64,000 nt of DNA from Saccharothrix deserti (GCF_009769385.1 NZ_VKAB01000023.1:124001-188000); one strand, 5' to 3'; shown: positions 42,045-50,997, numbered from the stretch's first letter. The notes: generated by a model from the sequence alone, not told the origin. A program made the numbers and translations.

Positions 42045-42709
42045 GGCTTCCCCACCCTCGCCCACGGCGTCAGCCGGTTGCGCAGCAGCACCAGCAGCAG
42101 GTCGACCACCAGCGCCAACACCAGGGTCAGCACGATGCCGATGATGATCGGCGCGAGGTAGCGCTGGCGGAAGCCGTCGGTGAACAGCGTGCCGAGGCCG
42201 CCGGTGCCGATCAGCGCGCCCACGCTGACCAGGCTGATGTTGCTCACCGAACCGACCCGCACACCCGCCGCGAGCACCGGCACGGACAGCGGCAGTTCCA
42301 CGGTCAGGAACCGGCGCAGCGGCCGGAAGCCCATCGCGGTGGCGGCGGCGGTCACGTGCGCGGGCACCGCGGCCAGCGCTTCGGCGACCGGGCGGACCAG
42401 CAGCGCGGTCGTGTAGACGGTCAACGCGATGATCACGTTCAGCGGGTCGAGCACCTGCGTGCCGATCAGCGCCGGGATGATCGCGAACAGCGCCAGCGAC
42501 GGGATCGTGTAGACGATGTTCGACATCCCGATCAACGTCGCGTTGACCTGGCGGAACCGGTGGCACAGCAGGCCGAGCAGGACCGCCAGCACCACCGACA
42601 CGACCAGCGGCACCAGCGACAGGTAGACGTGGTCGAGCAGCATGTCCAGCAGCGCCGCCCTGGTGCCGGCGTCGCCCAGGTACTTCGCTATGTCACCCAC
42701 GGCCGTCAC
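42041..42709 (-). CDS. Betaine/choline ABC transporter permease (first)
   Basis: A 222-residue permease paralogous to the next gene. Its coupling loop reads PAHVTAAATAMGFRPLRRFL and its core SNISLVSVGALIGTGGLGTL. The GTG at 42709 overlaps the ATPase stop (GTGA) and the stop overlaps the following ATG. Two different permeases with one ATPase and a lipoprotein define the OpuC-like quaternary amine importer layout. Confidence 0.92.
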   Translation of the reverse strand: MTAVGDIAKYLGDAGTRAALLDMLLDHVYLSLVPLVVSVVLAVLLGLLCHRFRQVNATLIGMSNIVYTIPSLALFAIIPALIGTQVLDPLNVIIALTVYTTALLVRPVAEALAAVPAHVTAAATAMGFRPLRRFLTVELPLSVPVLAAGVRVGSVSNISLVSVGALIGTGGLGTLFTDGFRQRYLAPIIIGIVLTLVLALVVDLLLVLLRNRLTPWARVGKP

Positions 42710-43755
42710 CCACGGCGGCTCTCGATCACGTCCAACACCTGCCGTGCCGTGACGACACCGGCCAGGTGTCCCCCGGCGTCCACCACGACGCCCAGCCCGG
42801 ACGGCGAGGACAGCGCGGCGTCCAGCGCGCCCCGGATCGACGCGCCCACCTCGTACAGCGAGCCGCCGGGCACGACCGAGCCGTCCGGCGCGACCCAGCC
42901 CTGGGGGCGCTTGTCCGCGTCCACCACGAGCCGCCAGTCCGGAGAGGACTCCGACGCCGAACCCTCGGCGACCGTCGCCACCTCGGCCACCTCGACACCC
43001 GAGGAGTCCACAAAGGACAGGCTGCGGTAGCCGCGGTCCTTGCCGACGAAGCCCGCCACGAAATCGTCCGCGGGGCGGGTCAGCAGCTCGGCGGGCGGTG
43101 CGTACTGGGCGAGGAAGCCGCCGGTGCGCATCACCGCCACCTTGTCGCCGATGCGCACGGCCTCGTCGATGTCGTGCGTCACGAACACGATGGTCTTGTC
43201 CAGTTCGGCCTGCAGCCGCAGCAGCTCGTCCTGGAGGCCTTCCCGCACCACCGGGTCGACCGCGCTGAACGGCTCGTCCATCAGCAGCACCGGCGGGTCC
43301 GCGGCCAACGCCCGCGCCACGCCGACGCGTTGCTGCTGGCCACCGGACAACTGCACCGGGTAGCGGTGGCCGAGTTCGGCGGGCAGGCCCACCAGCTCCA
43401 GCAGCTCCGCGGCGCGCTGACGCGCCTTGCGCCGGGTCCAGCCGGTGAGCAACGGCACGGTGGCCACGTTGTCCAGCACGGTCCGGTGCGGGAACAGGCC
43501 CGCCTGCTGGATGACGTACCCGATACCGCGCCGCAGTGTCGGCGGGTCCACACCCAGCACGTCCTCGCCGTCCACCAGGACGGTGCCCGACGTGGGGTCG
43601 ATCATGCGGTTCACCATCCGCAGGGACGTGGTCTTGCCACACCCGGAAGGCCCGACGAAAACGGTGATCGTGCCGGCCTCGACCACGAGGTCCAGGCCGT
43701 TCACCGCGGTGGTCCCGTCGTCGAACCGCTTGGTCACGTCGCGGAACTCGATCAC
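42706..43755 (-). CDS. Betaine/choline ABC transporter ATP-binding protein with CBS region
   Basis: The 349-residue ATPase carries Walker A GPSGCGKT, signature LSGGQQQRVGVARALA and Walker B LLMDEPFSAVDP. Residues from about 240 form a CBS-like regulatory region (GLGVVVDAGGHLAGVVTARQ); in OpuA/OpuC systems such domains sense ionic strength. Start GTG with AGGAGG 7 bases upstream. It leads the four-gene operon. The divergent promoter region to 43858 also serves the next gene. Confidence 0.94.
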   Translation of the reverse strand: MIEFRDVTKRFDDGTTAVNGLDLVVEAGTITVFVGPSGCGKTTSLRMVNRMIDPTSGTVLVDGEDVLGVDPPTLRRGIGYVIQQAGLFPHRTVLDNVATVPLLTGWTRRKARQRAAELLELVGLPAELGHRYPVQLSGGQQQRVGVARALAADPPVLLMDEPFSAVDPVVREGLQDELLRLQAELDKTIVFVTHDIDEAVRIGDKVAVMRTGGFLAQYAPPAELLTRPADDFVAGFVGKDRGYRSLSFVDSSGVEVAEVATVAEGSASESSPDWRLVVDADKRPQGWVAPDGSVVPGGSLYEVGASIRGALDAALSSPSGLGVVVDAGGHLAGVVTARQVLDVIESRRG

Positions 43756-43858
43756 CCGTGGTCCTCCTGCCGATGGGTATCAAGCGTCGATCGACCCTAG
43801 CCCGTTAGTCCGACCGAGGCACAGCGTTCCAGCATCCGGTAAGTAGGCTGCACCGTTT

Positions 43859-45412
43859 GTGGCAACCGAACTAGTGCGCACCCTCCTGGCCGACCGCGGT
43901 CCGCACGCCCGCAAGCTGCGGCGCGTGCTCGACCTGCTGGCCGGTGACTGGCACACCCTGGCCGAATTGGTTCGGCTTCCCGCTGTGCCCAGGCGCACCG
44001 TGCAGGAGTTGCTGACCGCGGTCGGCGACGACTTGGAGACGAGCGGCGACCGGTACCGGCTCGCGCCCGCCAAGGCCGCCGACTACGCGGAGTTCGGGGC
44101 CGGTGACGACCTGGTCGACCCGGTGGACGCGCTGGTGTCGCGGCACACCGCGCACCTGCGGTCGATCCTGGCCGACATCGCGGACGTGCCGCCGCCGTTG
44201 GCCGCGCTGGACCACGTGCAGGCGACGGCGGAGACGGCGTTGAAGCGCGCGCTGTGGCTGGACACGACGTACGACCTGGCCGGGCAGACCCTGCTGTGCC
44301 TGGGCGACCACGACCTGACGTCGCTCGCGGTGTGCGCGGTGAACCCCGCCGTCGAGGTGGTCGTGGTCGATGTGGACGACCGGCTGCTGGAGTACATCTC
44401 GGTGCGCGCCGAGGAACGCGGGTGGCCGGTGCGGACGGTGCACGCGGACTTCCGGTTCGGCCTGCCGCCCGCTCTCCTGGAGTCGGCGGACTTGGTGTTC
44501 AGCGACCCGCCGTACACGCCGGAGGGCATGGCGTTGTTCGCCGCGCGGGCCATCGAGTGCCTGGCCGACCTGGCGCGCGGGCGGGTGCTGCTGGCGCACG
44601 GGTTCAGCGACCGGACGCCGGCGCTGGGGTTGAAGGTGCAGCAGGAGTTGCAGCGGCTCGGGTTGGTGTTCGAGGCGATCCTGCCCGCGTTCCACCGGTT
44701 CGACGGCGCGCAGGCCATCGGCAGCGCGGCCGACCTGTACGTGTGCCGGCCGACGTCACGCCGTTCGGTCTCGCCCGCGGCGGCCAAGACGTCCATCTAC
44801 ACGCACGGCCCGCAGTCGGTTGAGGCGTCCGGGCCGGGTTCGACGGCGTTGGCGGCGCTGGTCGACCTCGCGCCGCGCCCGGAGTCCTCGCCGCCGCCGA
44901 AGCCGCGTGCGCCGGGGTGGTCCGACCCGATCGGCAAGGGCGCGGCGTCGTTGGCGGTGGACCTGTCCGGTGATCCGGGTCCTTGGCTGCTCCGGACGTT
45001 GCTGACGTGCTCGCCTGGCCGGATGGCGGCGCTGGTGCCGAACAACCACCCCGACGTGGCATCGGGAGCGGGGCAGCAGGCGCTGAAGTCGTTGGTGGAC
45101 ACCAGGTTCGCGCTGCGGTTCCTGCGGTCCACTCCGGACGGCAAGCACTGCGTGGTGGTGGCCGACCAGGTGTTGGCGGGCACGTTGGACGTCGGCGGGT
45201 TGGCCGTGCGGGAGGTGCTGATGCGCGCGCACGGCAAGCTCGGGAACGTGTGGCGCGAGGCGCTGGTCACCGCGACGCACGGCGCGTTGACCAAGCGGGA
45301 GGCGCGGGAGCGGATCGGTGAGCACGACGACCTGGAGCTGAGGCTGATCGACCTGCCCCGGCACCGGATCGCCGCGCTGCTGCCGTTGATCCGCGCGTCG
45401 GCGTCTCAATAG
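43859..45412 (+). CDS. Bis-aminopropyl-spermidine synthase (BpsA/DUF43)-like protein
   Basis: A 517-residue protein. Residues 1-70 form a winged-helix-like domain. Residues about 90-300 match the BpsA branched-polyamine synthase / DUF43 Rossmann fold: TLLCLGDHDLTSLAVCAV, VVVVDVDDRLLEYI and DLVFSDPPYTPEGM. The archetype has a GDDD motif whose aspartate is catalytic; here it is Gly149-Asp-His-Asp152. Residues 330-517 form an additional domain I do not recognise. The GTG start has TAGGCT 9 bases upstream, suggesting a leaderless or near-leaderless mRNA. If active it would transfer aminopropyl groups to a polyamine; methyltransferase activity is an alternative. Confidence 0.75.
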   Translation: MATELVRTLLADRGPHARKLRRVLDLLAGDWHTLAELVRLPAVPRRTVQELLTAVGDDLETSGDRYRLAPAKAADYAEFGAGDDLVDPVDALVSRHTAHLRSILADIADVPPPLAALDHVQATAETALKRALWLDTTYDLAGQTLLCLGDHDLTSLAVCAVNPAVEVVVVDVDDRLLEYISVRAEERGWPVRTVHADFRFGLPPALLESADLVFSDPPYTPEGMALFAARAIECLADLARGRVLLAHGFSDRTPALGLKVQQELQRLGLVFEAILPAFHRFDGAQAIGSAADLYVCRPTSRRSVSPAAAKTSIYTHGPQSVEASGPGSTALAALVDLAPRPESSPPPKPRAPGWSDPIGKGAASLAVDLSGDPGPWLLRTLLTCSPGRMAALVPNNHPDVASGAGQQALKSLVDTRFALRFLRSTPDGKHCVVVADQVLAGTLDVGGLAVREVLMRAHGKLGNVWREALVTATHGALTKREARERIGEHDDLELRLIDLPRHRIAALLPLIRASASQ

Positions 45413-45508
45413 CGGCGGAATCTGTGGAATCCGGCCTGATTTCAGGCGAATCCCGGCGTCCCGACTGCCTTCGCAGGTAACTTCGCGCTCGAATCTGGAG
45501 GCGCGCGC

Positions 45509-46279
45509 ATGACTCAACCCAACGGCGGCTGGCCGCAGCAGCCCAACCCCGGTCAACAACCACCGGCCCGGCAGCAGTACCAGGGCCAACCGCTCTACCC
45601 CGGGCAGTCCTACCCGGGCCAGCCTCATCCGGGCCAGCCGTACCCGGGTCAGCAGCAGCACCCCGGCCAGCCGCCGTACCCGGGCCCTCAGCAGCCTTAT
45701 CCGGGGCAACCGCCGTACCCGGGCCAGGCCTACCCCGGCGGACCGCGCCCGCCGAGCAAGGCGATGGCCGTCGTGGCGGCCCTGCTGTACCTGCCGGGTG
45801 TGATCATCGCCTTCCTCGGCGCGATCTCGATCGTCGTCGGCCCTTCGATGATGTTCACCTTCTCGGGCGGACTACTCATGCCGCCGTTCTCCGGCTCCCT
45901 CGTCCGGACTTTCGAGCTCTTCCAAGCGATCTCGTTCGTACTGCCGTCGCTGGCGCTGATCCTCGTCGTGCTGCTCATGTGCCGGGTGCCCGGTGTGCGC
46001 TGGGCGCTGGTCCTGATCTCGCTCCTGGCCGCGGTGCACTACGGGTTCCTGCTCGCCGGCATCTCGGACCTCCCGCCCCTCTTCGGGGTGATGCCGGCGA
46101 TCGCGCTGGCGTTGTGGCTCATCGCGGGCCTGGTCGCCGCGTTGCCGCCGGTGGGTCGTGCGATGCGCGGTGCGAAACCGAAGATGCCGCCGCCGATGGC
46201 CGGACCACCTCCGCCGCCGATGGCCGGGCCACCGCAGCCTCAGGTTCCCGGCCCGCCGCCTCCTGGTCAGTGGGGGTGA
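45509..46279 (+). CDS. Proline-rich membrane protein
   Basis: The 256-residue protein starts with about 80 residues of PGQ/YPGQ repeats (YPGQSYPGQPHPGQPYPGQ and similar). Four membrane helices follow (about 83-105, 130-155, 160-180, 190-215), then a second proline-rich tail (MPPPMAGPPPPPMAGPP). Both low-complexity ends should be cytoplasmic or disordered. I recognise no family. The ATG has GGAGG 8 bases upstream. It stands alone, converging on the ESX-like gene 10 bases away. Confidence 0.85.
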   Translation: MTQPNGGWPQQPNPGQQPPARQQYQGQPLYPGQSYPGQPHPGQPYPGQQQHPGQPPYPGPQQPYPGQPPYPGQAYPGGPRPPSKAMAVVAALLYLPGVIIAFLGAISIVVGPSMMFTFSGGLLMPPFSGSLVRTFELFQAISFVLPSLALILVVLLMCRVPGVRWALVLISLLAAVHYGFLLAGISDLPPLFGVMPAIALALWLIAGLVAALPPVGRAMRGAKPKMPPPMAGPPPPPMAGPPQPQVPGPPPPGQWG

Positions 46280-46289
46280 TCGGCCGGGC

Positions 46290-47069
46290 TCAGTCGTCCA
46301 GGTAGCCGGTCCGGCGCTGGAACGTCCGCTGGAGCGTTCGTGGGGGCGTTCGCTGGGGCGGCAGCGTCGGGTTCCCGACGGCGCTCGGGGAACCCGTCCC
46401 GCCTTCCTCGCCGTAACGGGTGAGGGCCTTCAGCATGGCGCGCGCCTTGCCGAACAACGCTTTCAACGCGGCCAGGATCCGCACCACCACGTGCACGAGT
46501 CTCGTCATCTGCCGGGTGATCCGGTCGAGCACGACCGCACCGCGTTCGACCGCCCACGCCGCGAAGGCGGACAGCGAGCTGCCACAGGTGATGTCCGACA
46601 CCGCGAGCGCGATGGTGGCGTTGCGGAGGACCTCCGAGACGAACATCGCGATCAGGTCGCGGAACACGCCCTGGATCGCGGCCGCGATCTTGCCCGCCGC
46701 GGCCACCTTCGACGCCACGCCGACGCACATCAGGCTCATCGCCGCGATCTCCCCGGTGAGCCGTCCACCGCCCGCCCGCCGCCGCGCGATACCGCCCAAC
46801 GTCGTGCCGACCTGCTTCCAGGTGGCCACCGCGTCCTCGAACCGGTCGCCGTGGCCGGCAAGCCAGTCCAGCGGCTCGCGCAGGAAGTCGACGTGCTCGA
46901 CCAGCCACCCGAGCCCGGCCGCGGTCAGCAGCCCCAACGGGTCCGCGTCCGCGCCGAGCACGGCCAGGTCGGCTTCGAGCGAGTCCGGCCCCACCTCTGC
47001 CGAGCCCGCGTCCGAGTGCGACTCCGAGTGCGACTCCGACTCCGACTCCGCCCAGTCCAGCACGGTCAC
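46290..47069 (-). CDS. ESX/WXG-like secreted-protein candidate coupled to YbaB gene
   Basis: A 259-residue protein beginning with a Ser/Glu/His low-complexity stretch (DWAESESESHSESHSD). A segment typical of WXG100-like or type VII-associated proteins follows (LGLLTAAGLGWLVEHVDFLR, EPLDWLAGHGDRFEDAVATW). The C-terminal half is hydrophobic and alpha-helical (AGKIAAAIQGVFRDLIAMFV) with no toxin motif I know. GTG 47069 overlaps the YbaB-like stop (GTGA). YbaB plus WXG-like pairs are common near type VII substrates in this family; secretion is inference. Confidence 0.72.
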   Translation of the reverse strand: MTVLDWAESESESHSESHSDAGSAEVGPDSLEADLAVLGADADPLGLLTAAGLGWLVEHVDFLREPLDWLAGHGDRFEDAVATWKQVGTTLGGIARRRAGGGRLTGEIAAMSLMCVGVASKVAAAGKIAAAIQGVFRDLIAMFVSEVLRNATIALAVSDITCGSSLSAFAAWAVERGAVVLDRITRQMTRLVHVVVRILAALKALFGKARAMLKALTRYGEEGGTGSPSAVGNPTLPPQRTPPRTLQRTFQRRTGYLDD

Positions 47070-47533
47070 CGAGGCGCCGCCCCGGTGCCGGACTCGCCAC
47101 CCGGCGGCGCCCACAAGCTCCGCGGCAGCGGCAGATCGGAGTCCCCGGCGTCGGTCGGGTCCACCGCTTCCACGGGCTCCACCGACCTCACCGGTTCCTC
47201 CGGCGGGATGGAGCCGGTCAGGAAGTCCATCGCCGCGGTGCCGCCGAACTGCGGCTCGACGACCGACACCACCTGCCGCGCGGCCTGCGCCTGCGCGCGC
47301 CGCACCGTGGCCATCACGACCTCGCTCAGCTCCGCGTGCGAGAACTCCGCGGCGCCCGGCGAGAACTCGATGTGCTGCAACGACCCGTTGGGCGCGACGG
47401 TCGCGGTCACCACGCCGTCCGGCGACCGCTGCGTGGCCGTCGCGCGCCGGATCCGGTCCCGCATCTCCCGCGATCGTCCGGCGAGGTCCCGGGCCCTGGC
47501 TTCGAGGTCGGCGATCATCCGTTCCGGGGTCAC
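47066..47533 (-). CDS. YbaB/EbfC-family protein
   Basis: About 155 residues. The first 100 (IADLEARARDLAGRSREMRD, VVTATVAPNGSLQHIEFSPG, ELSEVVMATVRRAQ) match the YbaB/EbfC nucleoid-associated fold. The tail is acidic and Pro-rich. The start is either GTG 47533, which overlaps the stop of a 10-codon open frame, or ATG 47518, preceded by GGAACGG. It is coupled to the ESX-like gene. In such gene pairs the YbaB-like protein probably accompanies the secreted partner rather than acting as a global DNA binder; this is inference. Confidence 0.8.
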   Translation of the reverse strand: MTPERMIADLEARARDLAGRSREMRDRIRRATATQRSPDGVVTATVAPNGSLQHIEFSPGAAEFSHAELSEVVMATVRRAQAQAARQVVSVVEPQFGGTAAMDFLTGSIPPEEPVRSVEPVEAVDPTDAGDSDLPLPRSLWAPPGGESGTGAAPR

Positions 47534-47582
47534 CGGGTGATCACCACAAGTGCGACATCCATCGGGACAGGAGTATCTCGGA

Positions 47583-50500
47583 TCAGCCGGCGCGGGGGAT
47601 GTGCAACGGACCAAGTGCCAGCACCGCGCGGAATTCCTTCGGCGGCACCGGACGTGAGAACAGCCAGCCCTGGTAGGCGTCGACGCCGACCCCGCGCAGC
47701 ACGTGGAACTGGGTGGCGGTCTCCACGCCCTCCGCCACGCACTTGCGGCCCATCGCGCGGGCCATGTCGACCACGGCCTTGGCGACGGCGAAGTCGGAGG
47801 AGTCGTTGCCCACACCGGAGACGAACCGGCGGTCCACCTTGATGATCTGCGCCGGGAGGTCCTTGAGCCGGGCCAGCGACGAGTAGCCGGTGCCGAAGTC
47901 GTCCACCGCGAACCGGATGCCCCGGTCCACCAGCTCGTCCATCGTCTGGCGCACCCGTGACGGCAGGTCGACCAGCGCGGTCTCGACCAGCTCCAGCACC
48001 ACGCGGTCCCACGGGATGCCAGCCTCGGCGATCGCGTCGGCCACGATGTCCACGAACTCCGGGTCGCCCGGCACCAGACCGGCCAGGTTCACCGCGACCG
48101 ACACCGGCTGACCGCCCGGCTCCGGCCAGGTCGAGGCCTCCTTCAACGCCGTGCGCAGCACCCACCGGTCCAGTTCGCGCAGGAGGTCGCCCTGCTCGGC
48201 GACGGGCAGGAAGATGTCCGGCGGCAGCAGGCCGCGGTCCGGGTGCGGCCAGCGCACCAGCGCCTCCGCGGTCTGCACCGCACCGTCCACCCCGACCACC
48301 GGCTGGAAGTGCAGCGTGAGCCCGTCGTGCGCCAACGCGTCCCGCAGCTGGCCTTCCAGGTGCACCTGCCGGTCGGCCGACGCGATCAACGCCGCGCTGG
48401 CCAGCGACACCCGGCCCGCGCCCGAGCGCTTCGCCTCGAACATCGCCGCGTCGGCGAACCGCAGCAGGTCGTTGCCGGTGGCGCGGGACCCGTTCGGCAC
48501 GGCCGCGCCGATCGACGCGGACACCCGGACCAGCTGGCCGTGCACCGGCACCGCCGTGCGCAGCAGCCCGGCGACCTTGGTGGCCAGCGCGTCCACGCCG
48601 CCGACCTTGTCGATGTTCTCGCAGATGATCACGTACTCGTCACCGGACAACCGGGCCGCCGTGCAGCCCTCCGGCAGACCACCTTCCAGCCGCCGCGCCA
48701 ACGCCACCAGCAGCTCGTCGCCCGCGTCGTGGCCCAGCGAGTCGTTGACCCGCTTGAAGTTGTCGATGTCGCAGAACAGCACCGCGACCTTGGACCGGTC
48801 CGGCGACTCCAGCAGCCCGCCCAGCATCTCCTTGACCAGCGCACGGTTCGGCAGACCGGTCAGCTCGTCGTGCGTGGCCTGGTGGCGCAACGCCTCGGCG
48901 GTGCGACGGCGCTCGGTGATGTCCTGGAACACGATCAGCCAGAACCGGCGGCCGTCGTCCTGCACGGACAGCGCGATGTGCAGCTCGCAGTACACCTGCA
49001 CGCCGTCGCGGCGGACCAGGATGCGCTGCGGGATCTTGTGCGTGCGCTCGGCGTCCGGCGCGGACATGCCGCTCACCGACGGCAGCGGGTTACCGCTGTC
49101 GTCCGGGTGGGTGAGCTGGCTCGCGGTCATGCCGCGCAGCTGCTCCAGGTCCATGCCGAGCAGGTCGCACAGCGCGTCGTTCGCGTCGACCAGCCGCTCG
49201 CCCTCGTCGAACAGGCCGATGCCGACCGGCGTCAGCGACACCAGGTCGGCGAAGCGCTGGCTGGACCGTTTCATCCTCGTCTCGGCGGCGCGCTGCTCGG
49301 TGATGTCCTGCGCGGTGCCGACCGCGAGCGGGCGGCCGTCCGGGCCCTTGACCACGACGCCGTAGCTGCGGAACACGCGCACCTTGCCGTCGCGGCGCAC
49401 GATCCGGTGCTCCAGCTGGATCGGCACCTCTTCGGTCGCCAGCTGCTGCCACAGGTCGTCCACCCAGGCGCGGTCCTCGGGGTGCACCAGGTCGAGGTAG
49501 GTCTGGTAGCGGGTGTGCTCCTCGCGCGGCACGCCGAACAGGGTGGCCAGCATGTCCGACCACACCACGTCGCCGGTCTGCAGGTTCCACTCCCAGACGC
49601 CGAGCTGCGCGGCCTTCTGCGCGTCGGCGAGCCGGCGGCGGTCGTCGCGCAGCTGCCGTTCCAGCGCACGGGCCTCGGTGACGTCCTGGACGGTGCCGTG
49701 CAGCCGGCTGATCTTGCCGCCCTCGAACTCGGCCCGCGCCCGGCACACGTAGACGCGCTCGCCGAGCTCGCTGCGCACCTCGGCCTCGATCGTCCTGCCG
49801 TCCTGAGCGTGCAGGAGCCGACGCCGCAGGTCCTTCAGCGCGCCCAGGTCCTCCGGGTGCACGCCGTACAGCAGGTCGTCGCCCGGGACGACGCCCAGCT
49901 CGGCGTACATCTCCAGCAGCACCTCGCTGCGGTGCACGGCGCCGGACGCGATCTCGTAGCTCCAACTGCCCATGCGCGCGATGCGCTGCGCCTCCAGCAG
50001 CCGGGCGCGTTCGGTCTCCAGGGCGCGGTCGAAGCGCCGCTGGTCGGTGATGTCGCGGATGTAGCCGGTGATGAGCTGGGTCCGGCCGTCGGATCTCAGC
50101 TTCGCCTCGGCGACGCCGCGTATCCAGCGCAGTTGCCCGTCGGGCCGGGTGATGCGGTAGACGATGTCGATCGGGTTGCCGTCGAGTTCGCGGTTCGCCC
50201 AGTAGCTGGCGACCATCTCGTAGTCGTCGGGGTGGACGACGGCGAGCACGGCCTGCGCGCCGGGGACGACCTCGCCGGGCTTCATGCCCAGCATCTCGTA
50301 GTGCGACTCGGACCACACCGTGACGCCGGTGTCCGGGTCGTACTCCCACGAGCCGATCTGGGCGACCCGTTGCACGGTGCGCAGCCTGCGCTGCTCGTCG
50401 CGCAGGTCTTCGGCGGCCTGGGCGAGGTCGGAGACGTCGATCATCAGCACGGCGTGCAGACCGGTGCCGGGCACCAGCGTGCGCACCACGCGGACCGGCA

Positions 50501-50762
50501 GCAACGTGCCGTCGGCCTGGTGCAGGCGGAGGTCGTCGGGGGCGCCGAGCAGCAGCTCGCCGAGAGACCTGCCGATGAGGTCGTCAGCCGATCGGGCCTT
50601 GGTCAACTCCACCGCGGCGGGGCTGGCCCGCATGACGACGCCCTTGGGGTCGCACAGCAGTGAGGGCGCCTCGGGCAGCGCCATTCCGTCCAGCGCCACG
50701 TCGCCGTTCTGCGGACGCGCCGGGTCGAGCACCACAGGAGCACGTCCAACCCGCTTGGGCAC
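47583..50762 (-). CDS. Multi-PAS GGDEF-EAL cyclic-di-GMP signalling protein
   Basis: The 1059-residue soluble protein has about five tandem PAS domains (for example IGSWEYDPDTGVTVWSESHY, LGVWEWNLQTGDVVWSDMLA). A GGDEF domain follows (LFCDIDNFKRVNDSLGHDAG; active-site loop SGDEY near residue 704) and then an EAL domain from about 834 (EALVRWPHPDRG, DDFGTGYSSLARLK, KVDRRFV, AEGVET). The EAL residues look intact. SGDEY departs from GGDEF at two positions, so cyclase activity may be reduced. No membrane helices, so it is cytoplasmic. Start GTG with AAGGTGGG upstream. Confidence 0.93.
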   Translation of the reverse strand: MPKRVGRAPVVLDPARPQNGDVALDGMALPEAPSLLCDPKGVVMRASPAAVELTKARSADDLIGRSLGELLLGAPDDLRLHQADGTLLPVRVVRTLVPGTGLHAVLMIDVSDLAQAAEDLRDEQRRLRTVQRVAQIGSWEYDPDTGVTVWSESHYEMLGMKPGEVVPGAQAVLAVVHPDDYEMVASYWANRELDGNPIDIVYRITRPDGQLRWIRGVAEAKLRSDGRTQLITGYIRDITDQRRFDRALETERARLLEAQRIARMGSWSYEIASGAVHRSEVLLEMYAELGVVPGDDLLYGVHPEDLGALKDLRRRLLHAQDGRTIEAEVRSELGERVYVCRARAEFEGGKISRLHGTVQDVTEARALERQLRDDRRRLADAQKAAQLGVWEWNLQTGDVVWSDMLATLFGVPREEHTRYQTYLDLVHPEDRAWVDDLWQQLATEEVPIQLEHRIVRRDGKVRVFRSYGVVVKGPDGRPLAVGTAQDITEQRAAETRMKRSSQRFADLVSLTPVGIGLFDEGERLVDANDALCDLLGMDLEQLRGMTASQLTHPDDSGNPLPSVSGMSAPDAERTHKIPQRILVRRDGVQVYCELHIALSVQDDGRRFWLIVFQDITERRRTAEALRHQATHDELTGLPNRALVKEMLGGLLESPDRSKVAVLFCDIDNFKRVNDSLGHDAGDELLVALARRLEGGLPEGCTAARLSGDEYVIICENIDKVGGVDALATKVAGLLRTAVPVHGQLVRVSASIGAAVPNGSRATGNDLLRFADAAMFEAKRSGAGRVSLASAALIASADRQVHLEGQLRDALAHDGLTLHFQPVVGVDGAVQTAEALVRWPHPDRGLLPPDIFLPVAEQGDLLRELDRWVLRTALKEASTWPEPGGQPVSVAVNLAGLVPGDPEFVDIVADAIAEAGIPWDRVVLELVETALVDLPSRVRQTMDELVDRGIRFAVDDFGTGYSSLARLKDLPAQIIKVDRRFVSGVGNDSSDFAVAKAVVDMARAMGRKCVAEGVETATQFHVLRGVGVDAYQGWLFSRPVPPKEFRAVLALGPLHIPRAG

Positions 50763-50832
50763 GGTCCCACCTTCCCGTGTCTACGGCAGGGATGACCGGC
50801 CCGACCGCACCCGACAGCGGCCCCTCGTGGGG

Positions 50833-50941
50833 CGTCCCTCTCCACGGGCAATATTCACCCGAGGAGAGGGACGTTATCGCTTCGGAGCGTCATCGCCCAC
50901 CCCTCAACGGGCTAACGAAACAAGACGTTAGTGGTTTCGTT
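50833..50941 (-). promoter_or_regulatory. Structured intergenic region between malic enzyme and GGDEF-EAL gene
   Basis: The stem CGTCCCTCTC (50833-50842) with GAGAGGGACG (50864-50873) contains an inner CGGG/CCCG helix; it may terminate the malic-enzyme transcript. Just upstream on the minus strand lie two mutually exclusive hairpins sharing AACG: CTAACG/CGTTAG (50912-50917, 50926-50931) and AACGAAAC/GTTTCGTT (50914-50921, 50934-50941). The whole interval 50763-50997 has no gene. Confidence 0.5.
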
Positions 50942-50997
50942 GCCTGTCGACGGGTACGGACGGATGCGGCCGGAGCTCTCCCAACTCCGACTGGAAG

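Noticed and set aside
47008..47055. Microsatellite-like GAGTCG/GACTCC repeat as a phase-variable tract
   Set aside because: Units are hexameric or trinucleotide multiples that keep the frame, so copy changes would not switch the gene off; they simply encode SESHSE repeats.
48243..50663. 806-codon frame opposite the GGDEF-EAL gene
   Set aside because: No domain signatures; the minus strand has PAS, GGDEF and EAL motifs.
50763..50997. Cyclic-di-GMP riboswitch upstream of the GGDEF-EAL gene
   Set aside because: The hairpins do not show the conserved GEMM-I or GEMM-II sequence blocks; only generic stems are visible.
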